DNA of 64,000 bases from Medicago truncatula (taxonomy: Eukaryota; Streptophyta; Magnoliopsida; Fabales; Fabaceae), in the NCBI RefSeq assembly GCF_003473485.1, contig NC_053045.1:42512494-42576493 (forward strand), written 5' to 3'. Below are positions 1-12,923 of this stretch, one piece after another. Position 1 is the first letter of the stretch. Each line of letters begins with the position of its first letter. The position numbers were made by a program, and so were the translations under genes. The notes under the pieces were generated by a model. The model searched no databases. It was given only the letters and a program-made list of their open reading frames with translations, and was not told the DNA's origin.

Positions 1-402
1 TGCGGCTAATGTGTATTGGTTGGAGTAAATTACCCATCATTCTTTCATGGGTAGCCTAGTTGTCACCAAAAAATTGTGGATCGAAGGTTATAATGTTGAG
101 GCAAGAAGGTTCGGGGAAGTAACTACACATGTATGATGGACCGATTCTAGAACAAATAGACAACACCCACCCCACCCCACACACTCATATTTCTCTCGTA
201 CAAATTTAACAACATAATTCAATAACGTAATATATCAACAATAATAATTGCGATAATATAATTAAACATAAACAATGAGTCAAACAATTTTTTTCATCTA
301 GTTTGTTCATGCATGTCCTGGTTTCTTCTTATATTTTGGGTGAATCAAACTTGTCCGAATATCATTAACAAATATGATCAAGGTAATGTTTAACTCGACC
401 GG
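1..402. other. Intergenic, no gene seen
   Basis: AT-rich sequence with no convincing exon. The last eight bases (395-402, TCGACCGG) are the left target-site duplication of the hAT-type element that follows. Confidence 0.6.
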
Positions 403-1605
403 TAGGGTTGGGAATAGGCCAGATTGGCCTACAGGGGCCTACGGTCTGGCTTGACATGTTTAGTAGATATGCTTAGGCTTTTTAGAAAGCTTGTTTCATC
501 AAATAGGTCAGGCTTAGGCTTCCAGAAAAGCATGTTAAGCCTAATAGGCCAGCCTATTAATACTTATTTTTTTTTATTTTTTTATATTAAAATAAGAGGA
601 GGGATATATTGACTCCAAGAGTAACTCAATGGAGTTACTCCAAATCACTACCATCCATTTCATTTTAATCTAACAGCCTTGGTTAATTATATTCTTGTGC
701 ACCGAACAAGATTCCACACCAGATCGAACCATTAGATTTTGTTGTACAAAACTATCAAAGACATTTCTTTCTGATTCATACCTTCTGGCAAAATTCAACA
801 AAGAGATCGAAACAATTAAATAGATTAACAATTCTTGTAAAAAAAAATAGATTAACAATTAAAATCCCAATTCAAATTGATGCAATTGAAATATATTCTC
901 AATCAGAAACTTTGATGCAATTTAATTTTTGACGATGGATATATATTCCCAAGAGATCTCATATTTCCAATTACGAAGGATATATTACCAACCAGAATTT
1001 TGATGATGGAGATATATTCTCAATAAGCAACATTAATTTGAATCTTGTTGTTAATAGGTATGAATCGGAAAGAAAAGTCTTGATCTTTTTGTTGTTAACA
1101 AAATCCAATGTTGATATGGTGTGGAATCTTATTCGGTGCACAAGAATATAATTAATTTGGGCTGTTAGATTCAAATAAAATGGATGGTAGTGATCTCGAG
1201 TAACTCTATCGAGTTACTCTTGGAGTAAATATATCCTTCCCCTTAAAATAATTGCGTACATTTAAAATATAAACATCTTTTTCTCTATCTATTAGTCCCT
1301 TAATAGACTTTGTTGTTATAGGCATTTAAGTATGCTTTAATCTAGTTAAAATTTAGTTGTAGTGAAATAGACTTTTAAGTAGGCTTTAAGGCATGTTTAG
1401 CCTATTTAGTGGGTCAAATGAACTATTTGATGGTCTTGATGTAAAGTAGGCATGTAAGTAGGCTTTCAGGCCAGTCCAACCTTTTAAATAGGCTAGGTTA
1501 GACAAAAAAAAAAGACCTATAATAGGCCATAGGCCAGGCTTGTTAATTTTTTCGTAGGCCAGGCTCAAGCCTATCAAAGCCTGGCCTGGCCTATTCCAAC
1601 CCCTA
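403..1605. mobile_element. Non-autonomous hAT-type transposon, 1203 bp
   Basis: The ends are inverted repeats: TAGGGTTGGGAATAGG at the left and its imperfect complement CCTATTCCAACCCCTA at the right. A perfect 8-bp direct duplication, TCGACCGG, flanks the element at 395-402 and 1606-1613. TIRs beginning TAGGG together with 8-bp duplications are the hallmark of the hAT superfamily. The subterminal regions (about 410-560 and 1440-1600) are full of short GGCCTA / TAGGCC motifs in both orientations, as expected for transposase-binding repeats. No transposase reading frame is visible, so the copy depended on an enzyme from elsewhere. The middle is occupied by a second, nested element. Confidence 0.88.
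596..1242. mobile_element. Mutator-like MITE, 647 bp, nested in the hAT element
   Basis: Long imperfect terminal inverted repeats of roughly 120-130 bp: the left arm from GAGGAGGGATATATTGACTC matches the reverse complement of the right arm ending at 1242. A perfect 9-bp direct duplication, TTAAAATAA, flanks it at 587-595 and 1243-1251. Long TIRs, a G terminus and a 9-bp duplication are typical of the MULE superfamily. The interior has no supported coding sequence. Because the element sits inside 403-1605, it inserted after the hAT copy. Confidence 0.85.
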
Positions 1606-1613
1606 TCGACCGG

Positions 1614-3794
1614 TTCATTCGAACTATACTCAACAAATATAGATAACATAGTTTTCACATCGTTGTTGTTTTGAAGTTTCATATGAGTAAACTGGAGGAT
1701 TCTATCTAAGTCAATCGATAGACAGTGATACCCAACACTAACCATCCTTCTTGTGTCTTTGTGCTCGAGGCAACCATTAATTTAGTCTTGTTGATCCTTG
1801 AAGTAAGATAACGTAACATAAAAAAGGATTCTAAACGTATTTGGTTTCCCCATGTTGTCGTAAATTGTTACTAGGTTAATGCTTATTTTGATCGGACAAG
1901 TGTTTGTAACACCTGAAGCTGACGAGGACGGGGAATGATCACTAGTGCACAAGACATGGAAATGAACGACTCCTAGCTAGCAACTTTTTGGCAAAATAGA
2001 AATGAATTCACAACAAAATGAAAGGGGTCATGAGGTCATATATGTATAGGACAACTTGATTGAAAGAATGCTTATAAGAATTGTTTGACACTACCTATAC
2101 CAGCAAGATGCATTTTATTTTTGGTAGACCATTCCATAAGAACTTCATAGTTAAACATGTTTGACTTAGAGAAATTTTGGGACGAGTGATGTTCTGGGAA
2201 ACTTCATAAAGTGTGGGAGTGAGAACAAATACTAAAAATACTCGTGTTAGTTTGTGGGATCAATCAACAATATTGAAAGTCGTATGGGAGGTTATAATGC
2301 TCATGGTTCTGTGTTGTGGAGTGAAAATGAACCCAACACATTTATTTACAGAAGTTTTTTGTGTATTGTAGACCATATAAAATTTCGGTGCATCACATGT
2401 CTTAGAAAATCATGTCATTTACTTGTTCAAATTATAGAATTTGAAATGTGCCAAATCCATAAGTCACCAGTTTTTAAACAAATTTTCCTTTAGTATATTT
2501 ACATGTTTCAGATTCAATAAATTGAAAGTATAAAATACAATTTAGTTTGGAGAATATGAACCAAAGATACACATGGTTTTGCAGTTTTCTGGACTTGTGT
2601 ACACCTGTTCCGAACATATACACTTTATGAACACAATATAACAACATAGAACACAATGTAACACATAATATTCTTCATAATGTAATTCCGAAGCTTTAAC
2701 ACATAATATTATCCAAAAATATCATACCCAAGCCTTAACACATAATATCATAAGAAATGTAATTAATTAACCCACAATAAAATAAAAACCAAATAAGTCA
2801 AGATTAAAGAAACAATAGATATAAGACAAGATATCTCACAAATTCAACAATGAAAAAAAGAATAATAAATGAATAAGGGTTTTTTATGACAGAGAAAACT
2901 CACTCAGAGGTATGACTTTCTGCAACGCTACATCCACAACTTCATTTGAAGGAGCTGATGAAAGAACCGCCAAACGGAAAACCACCTTTATTAGGATGCG
3001 ATTGGATAATACCCCTCAAAGCTTTGACCTTATTTTCTTGATCCAATCTATCGCGAAAGTGGAGGAGAAGTTAACGAGTAGCACTCTTCATTCTATTCTT
3101 CATAGGGGGAGGGGATTATCGATCATATCATATAGCTTGAAGGTACACAAACTGAAACCATAACAATGAGCATCTTTGAGAAATTAGGTCATGTTTGAAA
3201 CCATAACCATAACAAACTGAAACCTACAATTGTTTACTTAATTAGTTTCACAATGTTCTAACAAAATAGCTAAACCTCTCTCTTAGTACTTAACCCACTT
3301 TTTTTTATCACACGTAAAACTCTTTCAGATTGAATATTTTTTTTTTTGTAGAAGTCAAACTTTTGCAATAGCTATTGGCGGAGTGAGTAGAATTCCCTAG
3401 GTAAAAATTTCCAAAAATGATTCAGCTTCTTCTTAACTTCTTTTTTGCGTGTGAGTTGTTCTTAGCCAAATATTTTTAGCCAGAAGATTCATTATTGATC
3501 AGTCCCGACCTCGTGAGATTGATGTAAAAACACATTTGATTTAATATTTTGGATGTTTTCCTTTATCATTAGATACACCGTTGACAAAACAAAACTGGCA
3601 CAACAATTTAATTTTTATAAACCATTGTCAATAAGTAAAGATTAACATTATTAAAAATACAAGGCTAATATATAGCTAACTTGTACTCAAGATTAGCTAT
3701 CCTTACAACAAGGATGAAAACTTGTAAAGATACATAAATACACACAACAAGCAAACTAAGCCAAATTATTCATTAACTTTTACGAAATTCAAAC
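1614..3794. other. Intergenic region downstream of the lipase gene
   Basis: No recognisable gene. Around 2658-2750 a motif close to TTAACACATAATAT recurs about three times. The short open frames here have no domain signature, and I treat them as chance. Confidence 0.5.
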
Positions 3795-6081
3795 CTACAA
3801 TTTAGCACGCATGATTAGAACATCATCATTATGATCATCCATTAGCTTCCAAGTACCATCAGATTGTTGAACCATACCCTTATTCTCCACTACCCTCCAA
3901 TTCTCAGGAATATGATACTCATCTTTTAAACCATCATTACTTTTGTTTAATAGTGCAATGTCACGATTCACCTCCAAATTGAACCCTCCTTTGCTTCCTT
4001 GTGTTCCTGCAATTCCATGCAAGTAAACCTCCATGTTATGTTCACTAACACCACTCTTCAAGTACTTTGATTTTTCAGTGTCGATTTCTAATTCCTCTCC
4101 CACCTTTGAATATGCAAGGCGTAGACTACTTGGAACAATGTCGTTGTTGTTTCGAATAAACAATGCTCTCAAATCATTGTTGTCGGAGAAAATCTTTTCA
4201 AAGTTAGAATTTCCAACACGAGGTGAACCAAATGCAAATAATGTGACTGGACATGTTTTTTGAGGTTGCCCTTTTGGTATGTTGAATTTATTAGCAACTA
4301 TATCCATAGAGCTTATAGTTGCAAGTGCACCACCCAAGCTGTGTCCCGTTACAGTTATGCTAATTTCTTCATTCTTATATAGCTCCACAAGTCTGCTAAT
4401 CTCGTTTAAGACCTTTATAATTGCCACATTACAAATATTAAATAACATAACTTGCCAAAATCAAGTACTATAAATATTGAAAAAGAAAAGTGATGTATAT
4501 TTAGCTTGAGATTTTTTTTTTTGGGTTATTTGGAGTAGTTATTAATTATAAAAATCACCATCAAAAAAAGTTTAATTAAAGGCCCAAGTCATTAGCATTA
4601 AGCTAAGTGCCATAGGTGTCAAATTTGTTTTCTTTTACTATGTATTTAGGTTATAGGGGCGATATTTTAACCAAAAAAAGTTATAATTTTACTTAAGGTA
4701 TTAAATTTCCTATATATTAAAAAAAAAAAAAAAAAAAAAACCTTAAGGTACATCACTAAAAAAACAAAATTTAGCGAGGGAAAAGGTAAAATCTGTCTTT
4801 AATTCCGTCATTAAATTTTGTGACCAAGGAATTTGTGAAGGATTTTATTTTTTCCGTCACTAATTTTCCTCACTAATTTTATCTTTCCTAGTAGTGGTAT
4901 TAAATTTGTCAAAAATAAAGAAAAGTTTAGGTATTAAATTCAAATCTTTTATGAGACTGTTGTAAAATAATTATCAATATCTCTATAATTAACAAAAACT
5001 TCATAAGTAAATTTAGGTATAACCTTTTTTTGTGTCAAGTAACCTATGGATAAAAATTCACCTTTTTATGGTGAATAAATGGACTGATATTTGAAACCAA
5101 ACTCCTACATATATTAGGAGGTTTAATCTATTTATCATGATATTATTATTCTTGAAATACTCTTACACAAGTATTTAAATAATGAGACATGATTGTACAT
5201 ATATATGTGTAAGAATTGATATAATTTTTTTTCTTCAAGAAAATAGATATTTAAATAATGAGATATTACGATGTCGATATATAAACTAAATTTATAATTA
5301 CCTGTTTTCTAGCGCTAGAATCAGCTAATGGTAAACTTGAGTTATCTGATGTGTAAAGAGAGTAAAATCCATTGTGTAACTGCACATCCGATTTAGGACC
5401 AAATATAAGTGGTGCAGGATCCAAATCAATATTAAAGTTTTGAACCCACTCAGCACCCTGAATTGTTCCTCTCCAAGCAACAACTATGTCCCTCCTCCCC
5501 AATGCTTCCTTAGCTGTTAAAATTATTTAAGAGTTTATTAGTAAAATTTGTAAGTTGGTTATAAGATTTACCGTAGTTTAACTAGGATTATATATAAAAT
5601 TTATTCCTATACTTATTATGCTCAATTTTTCTCATTCTATCAATTTCAAATAATCAATATTTATCTCAATTTCTTTTTATATGCTCTACCATACTTCTCA
5701 AACATTACCTTCATCAGTGGCAACAGCAACGTACCCCATCCAATTTGTTTCCAAACTCCAAGCATCCTTTGAAAATATTGAAGTTAAGAGAAACGCTGCA
5801 CTATCTCTTGCTTTGGAAGTTGCATACAAATACTTGGTCACAGAATACTTGAAAGGATTACCTTTTTCCAAATATACTTTGGAAAAAAAATCCTTTTTAG
5901 AATAACGACAATTACCTGCATACTTAGATGCCTTTTCAAAGTTGAAACCATCATATGTAGCTTGAGCAAATTGTCCATAATGTAGTAAATACCTACGTAG
6001 GTCAATGTGTAAAGGTTCCAATAGACCTTTCCACTTACTTTTCCCACTAAGTTCTCTCCATGTTCTTGCTATGCTACCCAT
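3795..6081 (-). CDS. DAD1-like class 3 lipase / phospholipase A1-II, 3 exons, 400 aa
   Basis: Coding exons (minus): 6081-5709, 5513-5302, 4412-3795. Phases 1 and 0 join cleanly to give a 400-residue protein, the usual length of the cytosolic plant PLA1-II group. Family role: hydrolysis of the sn-1 acyl ester of glycerophospholipids, releasing fatty acid. The alpha/beta-hydrolase nucleophile elbow GHSLGG is at residues 218-223 (Ser220). The probable acid is Asp286 in NNNDIVP and the probable base His320 in [10 protein letters not shown]. Upstream, [11 protein letters not shown] (about 130-140) is the conserved oxyanion-hole strand. There is no signal or transit peptide, unlike the plastid DAD1/PLA1-I group, so the enzyme is probably cytosolic. 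I start at the methionine at 6081 because the frame upstream lacks family-like sequence. Intron 2 (5301-4413) carries a small CACTA-like repeat. Substrate preference cannot be told from sequence. Confidence 0.93.
4754..4896. mobile_element. Small CACTA-like inverted-repeat element in lipase intron 2
   Basis: The left end reads CACTAAAAAAACAAAATTTA and the right end finishes CTTTCCTAGTAGTG. The arms share a pattern around tttagcgagg / cctcactaatttta. CACTA termini are diagnostic of En/Spm-type elements. I could not find a clean 3-bp target-site duplication, so the borders are tentative. A run of about 20 A residues lies just before it (4721-4740). Confidence 0.4.
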
Positions 6082-6899
6082 ATCTATTTCTTCCTCACAC
6101 AAATAGACACAATATGTGATATAACTCAATAATTATATCAAGCATGTATGTCATGCATAGGCTTGATGCATTTGCTTACTTATATACAAGCAGGACTTAA
6201 ACTTTTGTTAATTGATTGCTATGTCTCTCCTATCGAGTCTATTTTTAATTAGGGTCTAATCCCTCAAATTAAGGATAGAACCCACTTCTTAAATTAAGGA
6301 TTCATAGAAGTTTATTTAACATGTCCCGAGTTGTTGAGGTATTTCTTAATTGTTTCTCTAATTCTAAAATATACTATACTTGTAATAAAAGAAAGACTAT
6401 ACTTCTCTAAAACAATCTAACATTCAAATTTGGTGATTTGATTTCTCTTGTTATATGATAGCCGCCATCTCGAGACTTAATTTTTTAAAATAAAAACAAG
6501 ACATTGTTTTGCACGTCTTTTTTTAATAAATAAAAAAAATCGTAATTAAATATTTGGTTGAAGACTTTTATTTTGTTCAAGTAGATATATCCAAATTACA
6601 CAAATAGTTGGAATGGGCATCTGTTTTTGTTTCTTCGAATAACATTGCTGGAATGAACTTGGTCATAACATTCATTTCGATGACAAATTTTTCTTACAAA
6701 AAAATGACCTTATCATGGACGGTCTTACTTTAATAATTGTTCATATAAATATTATTCTTTCATTCTCAATAAAAGCATGTTCAATCGGCTAAAAATGAAA
6801 GACAAAACAACTTTAGTTATACAATGTTTGATTTGTAAAACAGTTTTAGAGACTAAATCATAGTAATCAATCCCTAATATTAGCGCGTATAAAGGCCGA

Positions 6900-7460
6900 C
6901 CCCAAAAACGGGATAGGGAAAGCGTATAGCAGTACCTCAAATAGCGGTCACTGATATTTGATTATTTTATGGTCAAATTACATCAATAATACTATAAAGC
7001 ATAAACAAACTTATATTTAATATAAAATGAAATATAACACTCAAATATCATCAAACATTCATAAATTAAAACACCGAAAAACAAAAGATAGAGGAACAAA
7101 TAAAAATCCATAAAACAAGAGAAACCATAAAACAAAAGAAAACATAAGATGAAGAAAAAAAAAAAACAGAGAAAGAGTGAAGAGATCCCTCATGTCGAGT
7201 TTTTCAATTGAAAGATAGAAGAGCATCTTTGAAAATGGTTAGGGTTTACAAAATCTCCAAAATGCTCTAAAAAGGTTAAAAATTACGGTCAATTTGAAAA
7301 TTTTCTACTAAAATCAAATAGCGAACGCTATTCGCTGCACTCTGCTCCGTCGCTATAGCAGATGAAACGACCACTATTTGATTACGCACAACTATGACAA
7401 TTAGCTTAGCGGTCCGTCGCCACTACGCCATTCGCGCTCGTTATAGTGCCGCTATCTTCC
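6900..7460. repeat. CGCTAT-rich transposon remnant
   Basis: Both flanks contain variants of AAATAGCG and CGCTATAGC (6925-6955 and 7316-7460), arranged partly as inverted copies around an AT-rich core. A similar sequence recurs at 29108-29310. This looks like the end sequence of a dispersed DNA-transposon family. No target-site duplication is readable. Confidence 0.4.
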
Positions 7461-8159
7461 GATATATTGACTACTATGGAAATATAAATTGGAAGCAAAG
7501 AGGCATGATAAAAACTGAAATTATAGTCAGTCATTAAAACACAACACAACTTTTTGTCATACATAGAAGTTGTCTAAAGTACCAAAATAACCATTTATTC
7601 AATACCATAAAAGTTTATCTGTTATGTTGTTCTGTCTTGTAAAGCTCTCTCCAATACTTGCCGTTCAAATACACCCTAAAATTGTCACAATAGATCATTT
7701 TCCAAAATTATAATTCATAAACACATTGGTAAAAAAAAAAAATCACAAACGAAAGAAAGAGAATAACAATTTTTTCGAATTAACATTTAACATGTCATTA
7801 ATTGACTCATTATTTTATATAAGGAAAAAAAATACAAACCCCTCCTTTAAATTCTTCTTAAATAGCACAAACACTTATGTAAACACTAATCTCCCTTGTT
7901 TTTCCTTCAAAGTGGCAATCACAATACCTTCACTTTCACTTTTTACATATACAAGCCTTTTTATTTCTGTTGTAAATTGTCGTTTTTCGGGTTCAGAAAC
8001 GTACCTTTTTAATAAAGTTGAAATCACCACCGAAGATATTATCATGTTGAGTCTTCTTGAAGTCCTACCGGGTTGAGTCACGACCAGGTCGCTTTCTTTA
8101 AGACAAATCACGGCACTACCCGAAATTATGCAAGGTAGACTAACATCGTATATGATCGT

Positions 8160-8345
8160 TCACCTATGGTACTAAGACCACTCTTTAATATTGAAACCAA
8201 TATGGTATTGTTACCATTCTATTATGGTGTTGAGACCACTCAAATATGGTGTTACCACCATTCTAATTTTAACTTCTCCAACTATGGTACTATGACCACT
8301 CATATATGATATTGCTACCATTCTAACATTCAATTTCTCCAAGAA
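8160..8345. repeat. Degenerate short repeats of ATGGT..ACCA units
   Basis: Units of the form ATGGTntnnnACCA recur about six times, for example ATGGTATTGTTACCAT. Each unit is itself a small interrupted palindrome. The phrase close to ATTCTAA..TTCTCC closes two of the blocks, suggesting a longer period of around 80-120 bp. No coding potential is apparent. Confidence 0.5.
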
Positions 8346-11078
8346 TTGAAGAAGAATATATATTTAAGATCATCTTTATTATACCGAAAGAGGGACCCCA
8401 TGATCTTAAAATATTATTTATTCTAAAGAGACATAAATAATTGAAGGGACTATGCTCTTAAGACCATTCTTATTTCCGAAAGGATAATAAACCGACGATG
8501 AATTATGGTCTTAAGAACACTCTTAATTCCGAAGGGACAGAAAGGAGTAGAAAAAAAGGAGAAGGACTTGTCAACACAAGTCGAAGGAGGGAGAAGAGAG
8601 GAAAAGCACAGGAAGCATCAACTGTGAATTTCGGTGTATCGAAAGCACTATGTGAGCTCTCTATTTATAGAGAAAGTTCACAACTAATAAGTGAGAAACT
8701 TTGGGAGCAAGTAATTCTCATATTAAATCTAGTACAAAAATATCTCAAATTGAGTCTCAAAATATATCATATTGAGTACAAAAATATATTATTCAATACA
8801 TAAATATATTATTGAGTATCAAAATATATTTCAGATCATGTACTAAAATATTTTAGATTGCGTTCTAAAATATTTTAGATTGCGTTCCAAAATATTTTTA
8901 GCAAAACTTGGGGACTAAGAAAACACTTTCTAATAATGATTAAATTAATTATTTAATTTATCATTTTCATATAATAAAATATATATCAATATATATTTTT
9001 TCTCTAGTGCTTACTTCATTCACATAATTATGTACCCCCATTAATTAGAGGTACACCCCCACTATATAAATACTACTAATGTGTGATCCATCCGACGTGG
9101 GACTTCCACTTTTTTCAATTCACACTATACTAATTCTACCCATTATAGGAATTTGTGTTTAGTCAATTACTCAATTTCCACAAATGTTCCAACAATTTCA
9201 TTGTCGTGCCTCTTGCTTGTAAGTTAATTAGTTCCCGTTTCTTTGATGGAATCCAAATTCTAGCAAAACACGAAGCATTCAAAACAACAGCAACAAGAAA
9301 AAGAAACAAGCTAAACACATTAAACAATTGGTGGGAAGTATAAAAGATCATTGACTTTTATTTTTGACACTATTTCCAGGAAGGAGCTTATGCAGAAGAT
9401 GACAAAGTATAATTTTAGGGGTTGTCACAAGTCACAACATTTAGTGCTATATTTTTAATGTGCAGAAGTCATGACATCAAAGAACAAATTGGGTCTAGAT
9501 TATGGAGTTGAGGACAAATTGGGACCTATGAGAGTAGTACTATTAAAATTATCGTTAAGACCGGCATTTTTTTTTTAAGGATCGTCAAGACGGACATGCA
9601 TGATAGTTGTGAAATTTTATTCGATTGGTAAAAAAACGTAAATGATAAAATTGTAAAAAAAAAAATGCTATACGAAAAGTTAATATCTTTTTATAAAAAA
9701 TAGTATATATATTTGAAATTTTTTATTATTTAAGATCAAATTATAAATATTTTTTTATATTAAAGGTAAAATTAAAAAGGAAAAAACCTCACAAAAAATT
9801 TGCACCAAACGAATGAGAAGGTGTCCAGCTGAATTTTACTATTTGAACGGGGAACAAATGAAGAGATAGTCCAGGTGAATAAAATTGGGAGTGGGTTCTC
9901 TCCCATGAGATAGTCCAGTTAAAATTGGACCATAGAATTTTATTTTATTTTTGAGGGAAGGACCATAGAAAAATTGAAAGTGGAGGACTTTAAATTTTAA
10001 AAATAAAATGAAAGGGTGTGGATTATTTAATAATGAGAAACATGACGACGTTAAAGGTGATTCCAGTTGATTCAGAAGAGAGGGTTCCAAATTCTATGTC
10101 GTCATCATATATGAAGGCTTTGACGAATCTAATTAACGGGGAACACACACGTGATATTGAGCTTGATTGGTGCGAGATCTCTAGACGACATTACAAGTGT
10201 ATGCCAAGGTGGGGAATTCCCAAGTGACATCGAGGGTGTAACTCGATCGTAAGGAGCTACGATGCAATCCATTTGTACCTTTTTCTGTCACCTAAATGGA
10301 TTTCAGTTTAAGTCGAGCAAGCCTATGAGGGTTTAAAAGTACACGCCTCCATAAGAGGTAGCATAAACCATATTTCTTATGTAGGGGTACCAAATGGGTC
10401 AGAGTTGTCCCATGTGTGAAATGCATTGAGTCTTACATTGTGCGGAATCAAAGTGTGCTTGGGAGAAATATCAAGGGAAAGTATGTGTGAATGTATACAT
10501 ATGAGAGCGTACCATGCATCATAATTTGTGTCGGTCGTGCTTGGGTTTGGGGTCTTGAAAATGACCCGAGTGCGCGAGTGATTGTGCAGCTTATCCTAAT
10601 GACAATATATTCCTAATTATCTCATGGTACTTTTAAATGATAATATGTGTTTTAAGTCTCTAATATGGTCCTTTCAAAAAAAAAAAAAAGAGTCTCTAAT
10701 ATGGTATTTTATGCGTCTTACTAACACGTCCGCTCGAAACATAGGAGCAACAAGAACATATAGCCGACTCCAGTAATTAACCAAACTCGCATGGCCCTAA
10801 ATCTTCTATTAGCTCTCTGAGTTTTGTATTCAAGTTCAAACAAGCAACACCATATAGGGTCCGGATGAATACACATAACAATGATCATGTGCAACTTAAC
10901 TATATACAGCACCATCTAGTCTATAACATCAACATCAACATTTTATACATATATATATATGAGAATGTAACGAACATTTACATGAAAATTTTATGCAACT
11001 ATATATCCTCATAAACCAATTATTAATTTCAATATAAGATATTGACAATACAGAGGTTTATGAATAGTTTTGATATAA

Positions 11079-11309
11079 TTAATGATGATGAGCGTCAGGT
11101 CCACCGGGACTTAATCTTTGTAGCTCGTCACGTTTTCCACCTTCTTCTTCTGGAAATGGTTGTATGGAATTCCAATTCCAATGAGAAGTTGCTAACATGT
11201 GATGATCACTTACCATTGTTGGGTTCAGATGTCGTGTCTCACCTCTACCACATAGAACCAACACTAACAAAATGCAACTCAAAATTCTCGTTTCTTTGGT
11301 CATTCTCAA
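11079..11309 (-). CDS. CLE-family signalling peptide precursor, 76 aa (CLE domain RLSPGGPDAHHH)
   Basis: A single-exon precursor of 76 residues. Residues 1-25 are a secretory signal (basic start, hydrophobic ILSCILLVLVLC). A variable, poorly conserved middle follows, and the protein ends exactly with the 12-residue CLE motif RLSPGGPDAHHH (residues 65-76, bases 11117-11082). Known biology of the family: the precursor is secreted and trimmed to a 12-13 residue peptide, often with hydroxylated or arabinosylated Pro, which is read by CLV1/BAM-type receptor kinases. The motif is closest to the Arabidopsis CLE1-CLE7 group (R-x-SPGGPDPxHH), but with Ala where that group has Pro and a terminal His-His-His. 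Met3 is an alternative start that would leave the signal peptide intact. A TATA box lies 59 bp upstream. A sister gene is at 19732-20085. Confidence 0.92.
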   Translation of the reverse strand: MRMTKETRILSCILLVLVLCGRGETRHLNPTMVSDHHMLATSHWNWNSIQPFPEEEGGKRDELQRLSPGGPDAHHH

Positions 11310-11367
11310 TTGTCACGGTCCAATATATGTTGGCTGAACTTAATGTTTGTAAGAGCTTGGAATATGG

Positions 11368-11375
11368 TATTTATA
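11368..11375 (-). promoter_or_regulatory. TATA box of the first CLE gene
   Basis: TATAAATA on the minus strand, 59 bp upstream of the CLE ATG, leaving room for a 5'UTR of about 30 nt. The sequence matches the plant TATA consensus. Confidence 0.65.
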
Positions 11376-12923
11376 GCTTAGTTTAGATTTATTTTTTAAT
11401 ATTTTATTATTATATGTGTACGTATGAATCACTAAATTGAAGTGCGGTTGAGTGTATCTGATCTGAATTTAGCTGAAATCATCATATGTTCAATTCGTTT
11501 GCCAATGCCAGCCTGACGAGTAAAACGGCTGCAAATTGCAAACAAAGAAGGATCAACCAATGATAATCTCAAGTTGATGTGTCATATCCACTTTACAGCC
11601 CCCACCAAATTACGATAGCCTAGTAGTGAGTCAGTAATAAGCAGTACTTTTCTTTTAACTCTTTGTCATGTACAATGCTTTTTTCATTCAACATTATTCA
11701 ACATCCATTTTTTTAATTCTCAACACTTTATATTATTTTCTCTCTCTTATTCAACATTCATTTAACTTTTACCCTCTTCAATGGTTTTTTATTCAACATT
11801 TTACTCCATCACTTTTTATTTCTTATTCTTATTTAATTTTATATTTTTGTTTTTATAATTACATAAAATTACAATTATCGATTATAATTAAATTAAAAAA
11901 CACTTAACAATTTTTGTTTTTTGTTTTTTGTAGAAACAAAATTTATTTAAATAATTTATTTTTATTTTCTTAACTTAAAATGCAATACAATAAGTTAAGC
12001 ACGCGGCACACAAATAATTTGAAATGCAAGGCAACATACTAATAGAAAGATAATAATATTAAGATAGTGAAAAATTTCGTTTTTTTTTGTCCAAATCAAA
12101 TGAACCAAGTCTCTAATTGAGTTTAAATAATTAAGATGAGATTAATCCAGCAAGCCAATCAACAAGCGCCACATGGCAGCTCTTATCCACCACCACATTC
12201 TCTCTCTGCTGCGTCTGGAGAAAGACCAGTCGCGCCTGTCAGGCGTGTGTAGTGCACCCTCCCTACAAACCACTTGTTTTGCGCCACATCATCTTCAGCT
12301 TGGCCCACCATTCACCCATTCAACATGTTGAATGCATTCAACATCTCTCTCCTCCACGTCATCATTAAACACACCATTGGAGCACTTCCACTTGTTGAAA
12401 GTTGCTTTCAACATAGCAATTCAACACCATTGAACATGATTATGATCAACTTTAATTGCGTCATATATTTAGTTGGTACGAAATGACATTCTATATAGTG
12501 AAAAAAATTTCTTTAAAATAAAATAAATACTTTTTTTTTTTTTTAAGTTTGAGAGATTGGAATTCATGTCAAGGTTTTTTTTTTCTTCCTTTTATGTGAA
12601 GACGAAGGGACAGATAAAAATAACAAGGCAATTTTTATTTTTGATAAATGAATATTAGTGTTGATAAAAAAAAAAAAAGTGACTAATTTATTAAAGGAGG
12701 TGGAAATTCGTTAGTAGAAAACCCCGTGACTCCTTCGCAACACATTTTCACCTTTACAATCCATGCAACTAGGTTACACCTTTGAGGACCAATAGTGTGT
12801 TTAGAACATCAGTGGATTTTTCACAAACGCACATTTAGTCCGATCCTAAAATTTACGGCTTCTTTAAATTCACGTTTTACTTGCATAGGGGCGCAAGAAT
12901 ATATGGACAAACACCAATTCAAA
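11376..12923. other. Intergenic, AT-rich
   Basis: No gene seen. CATTCAACAT / ATGTTGAA motifs are frequent at 11670-11780 and 12320-12440 in opposite orientations, which could be the subterminal repeats of an old transposon. No clear TIR or duplication could be found. Confidence 0.45.

Larger units (their letters stand above)
6130..11078. other. Gene-poor intergenic region
   Basis: About 5 kb between the lipase promoter and the first CLE gene, with no gene I can support. It contains a CGCTAT-rich repeat remnant (about 6900-7460), a stretch of ATGGT/ACCA short repeats (8160-8345), and long AT-rich tracts. Open frames at 7726-8076, 8498-8803 and 9839-10090 show no domain, signal peptide or splice context. 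Confidence 0.5.

Noticed and set aside
1386..1745. Minus-strand 119-codon frame with repeated LAYEK/PGL residues
   Set aside because: It is made from the subterminal GGCCTA repeats of the hAT element and crosses its border.
7726..8076. Possible 116-codon gene
   Set aside because: AT-driven composition (Lys/Asn/Phe/Ser runs), no domain, no promoter or splice support.
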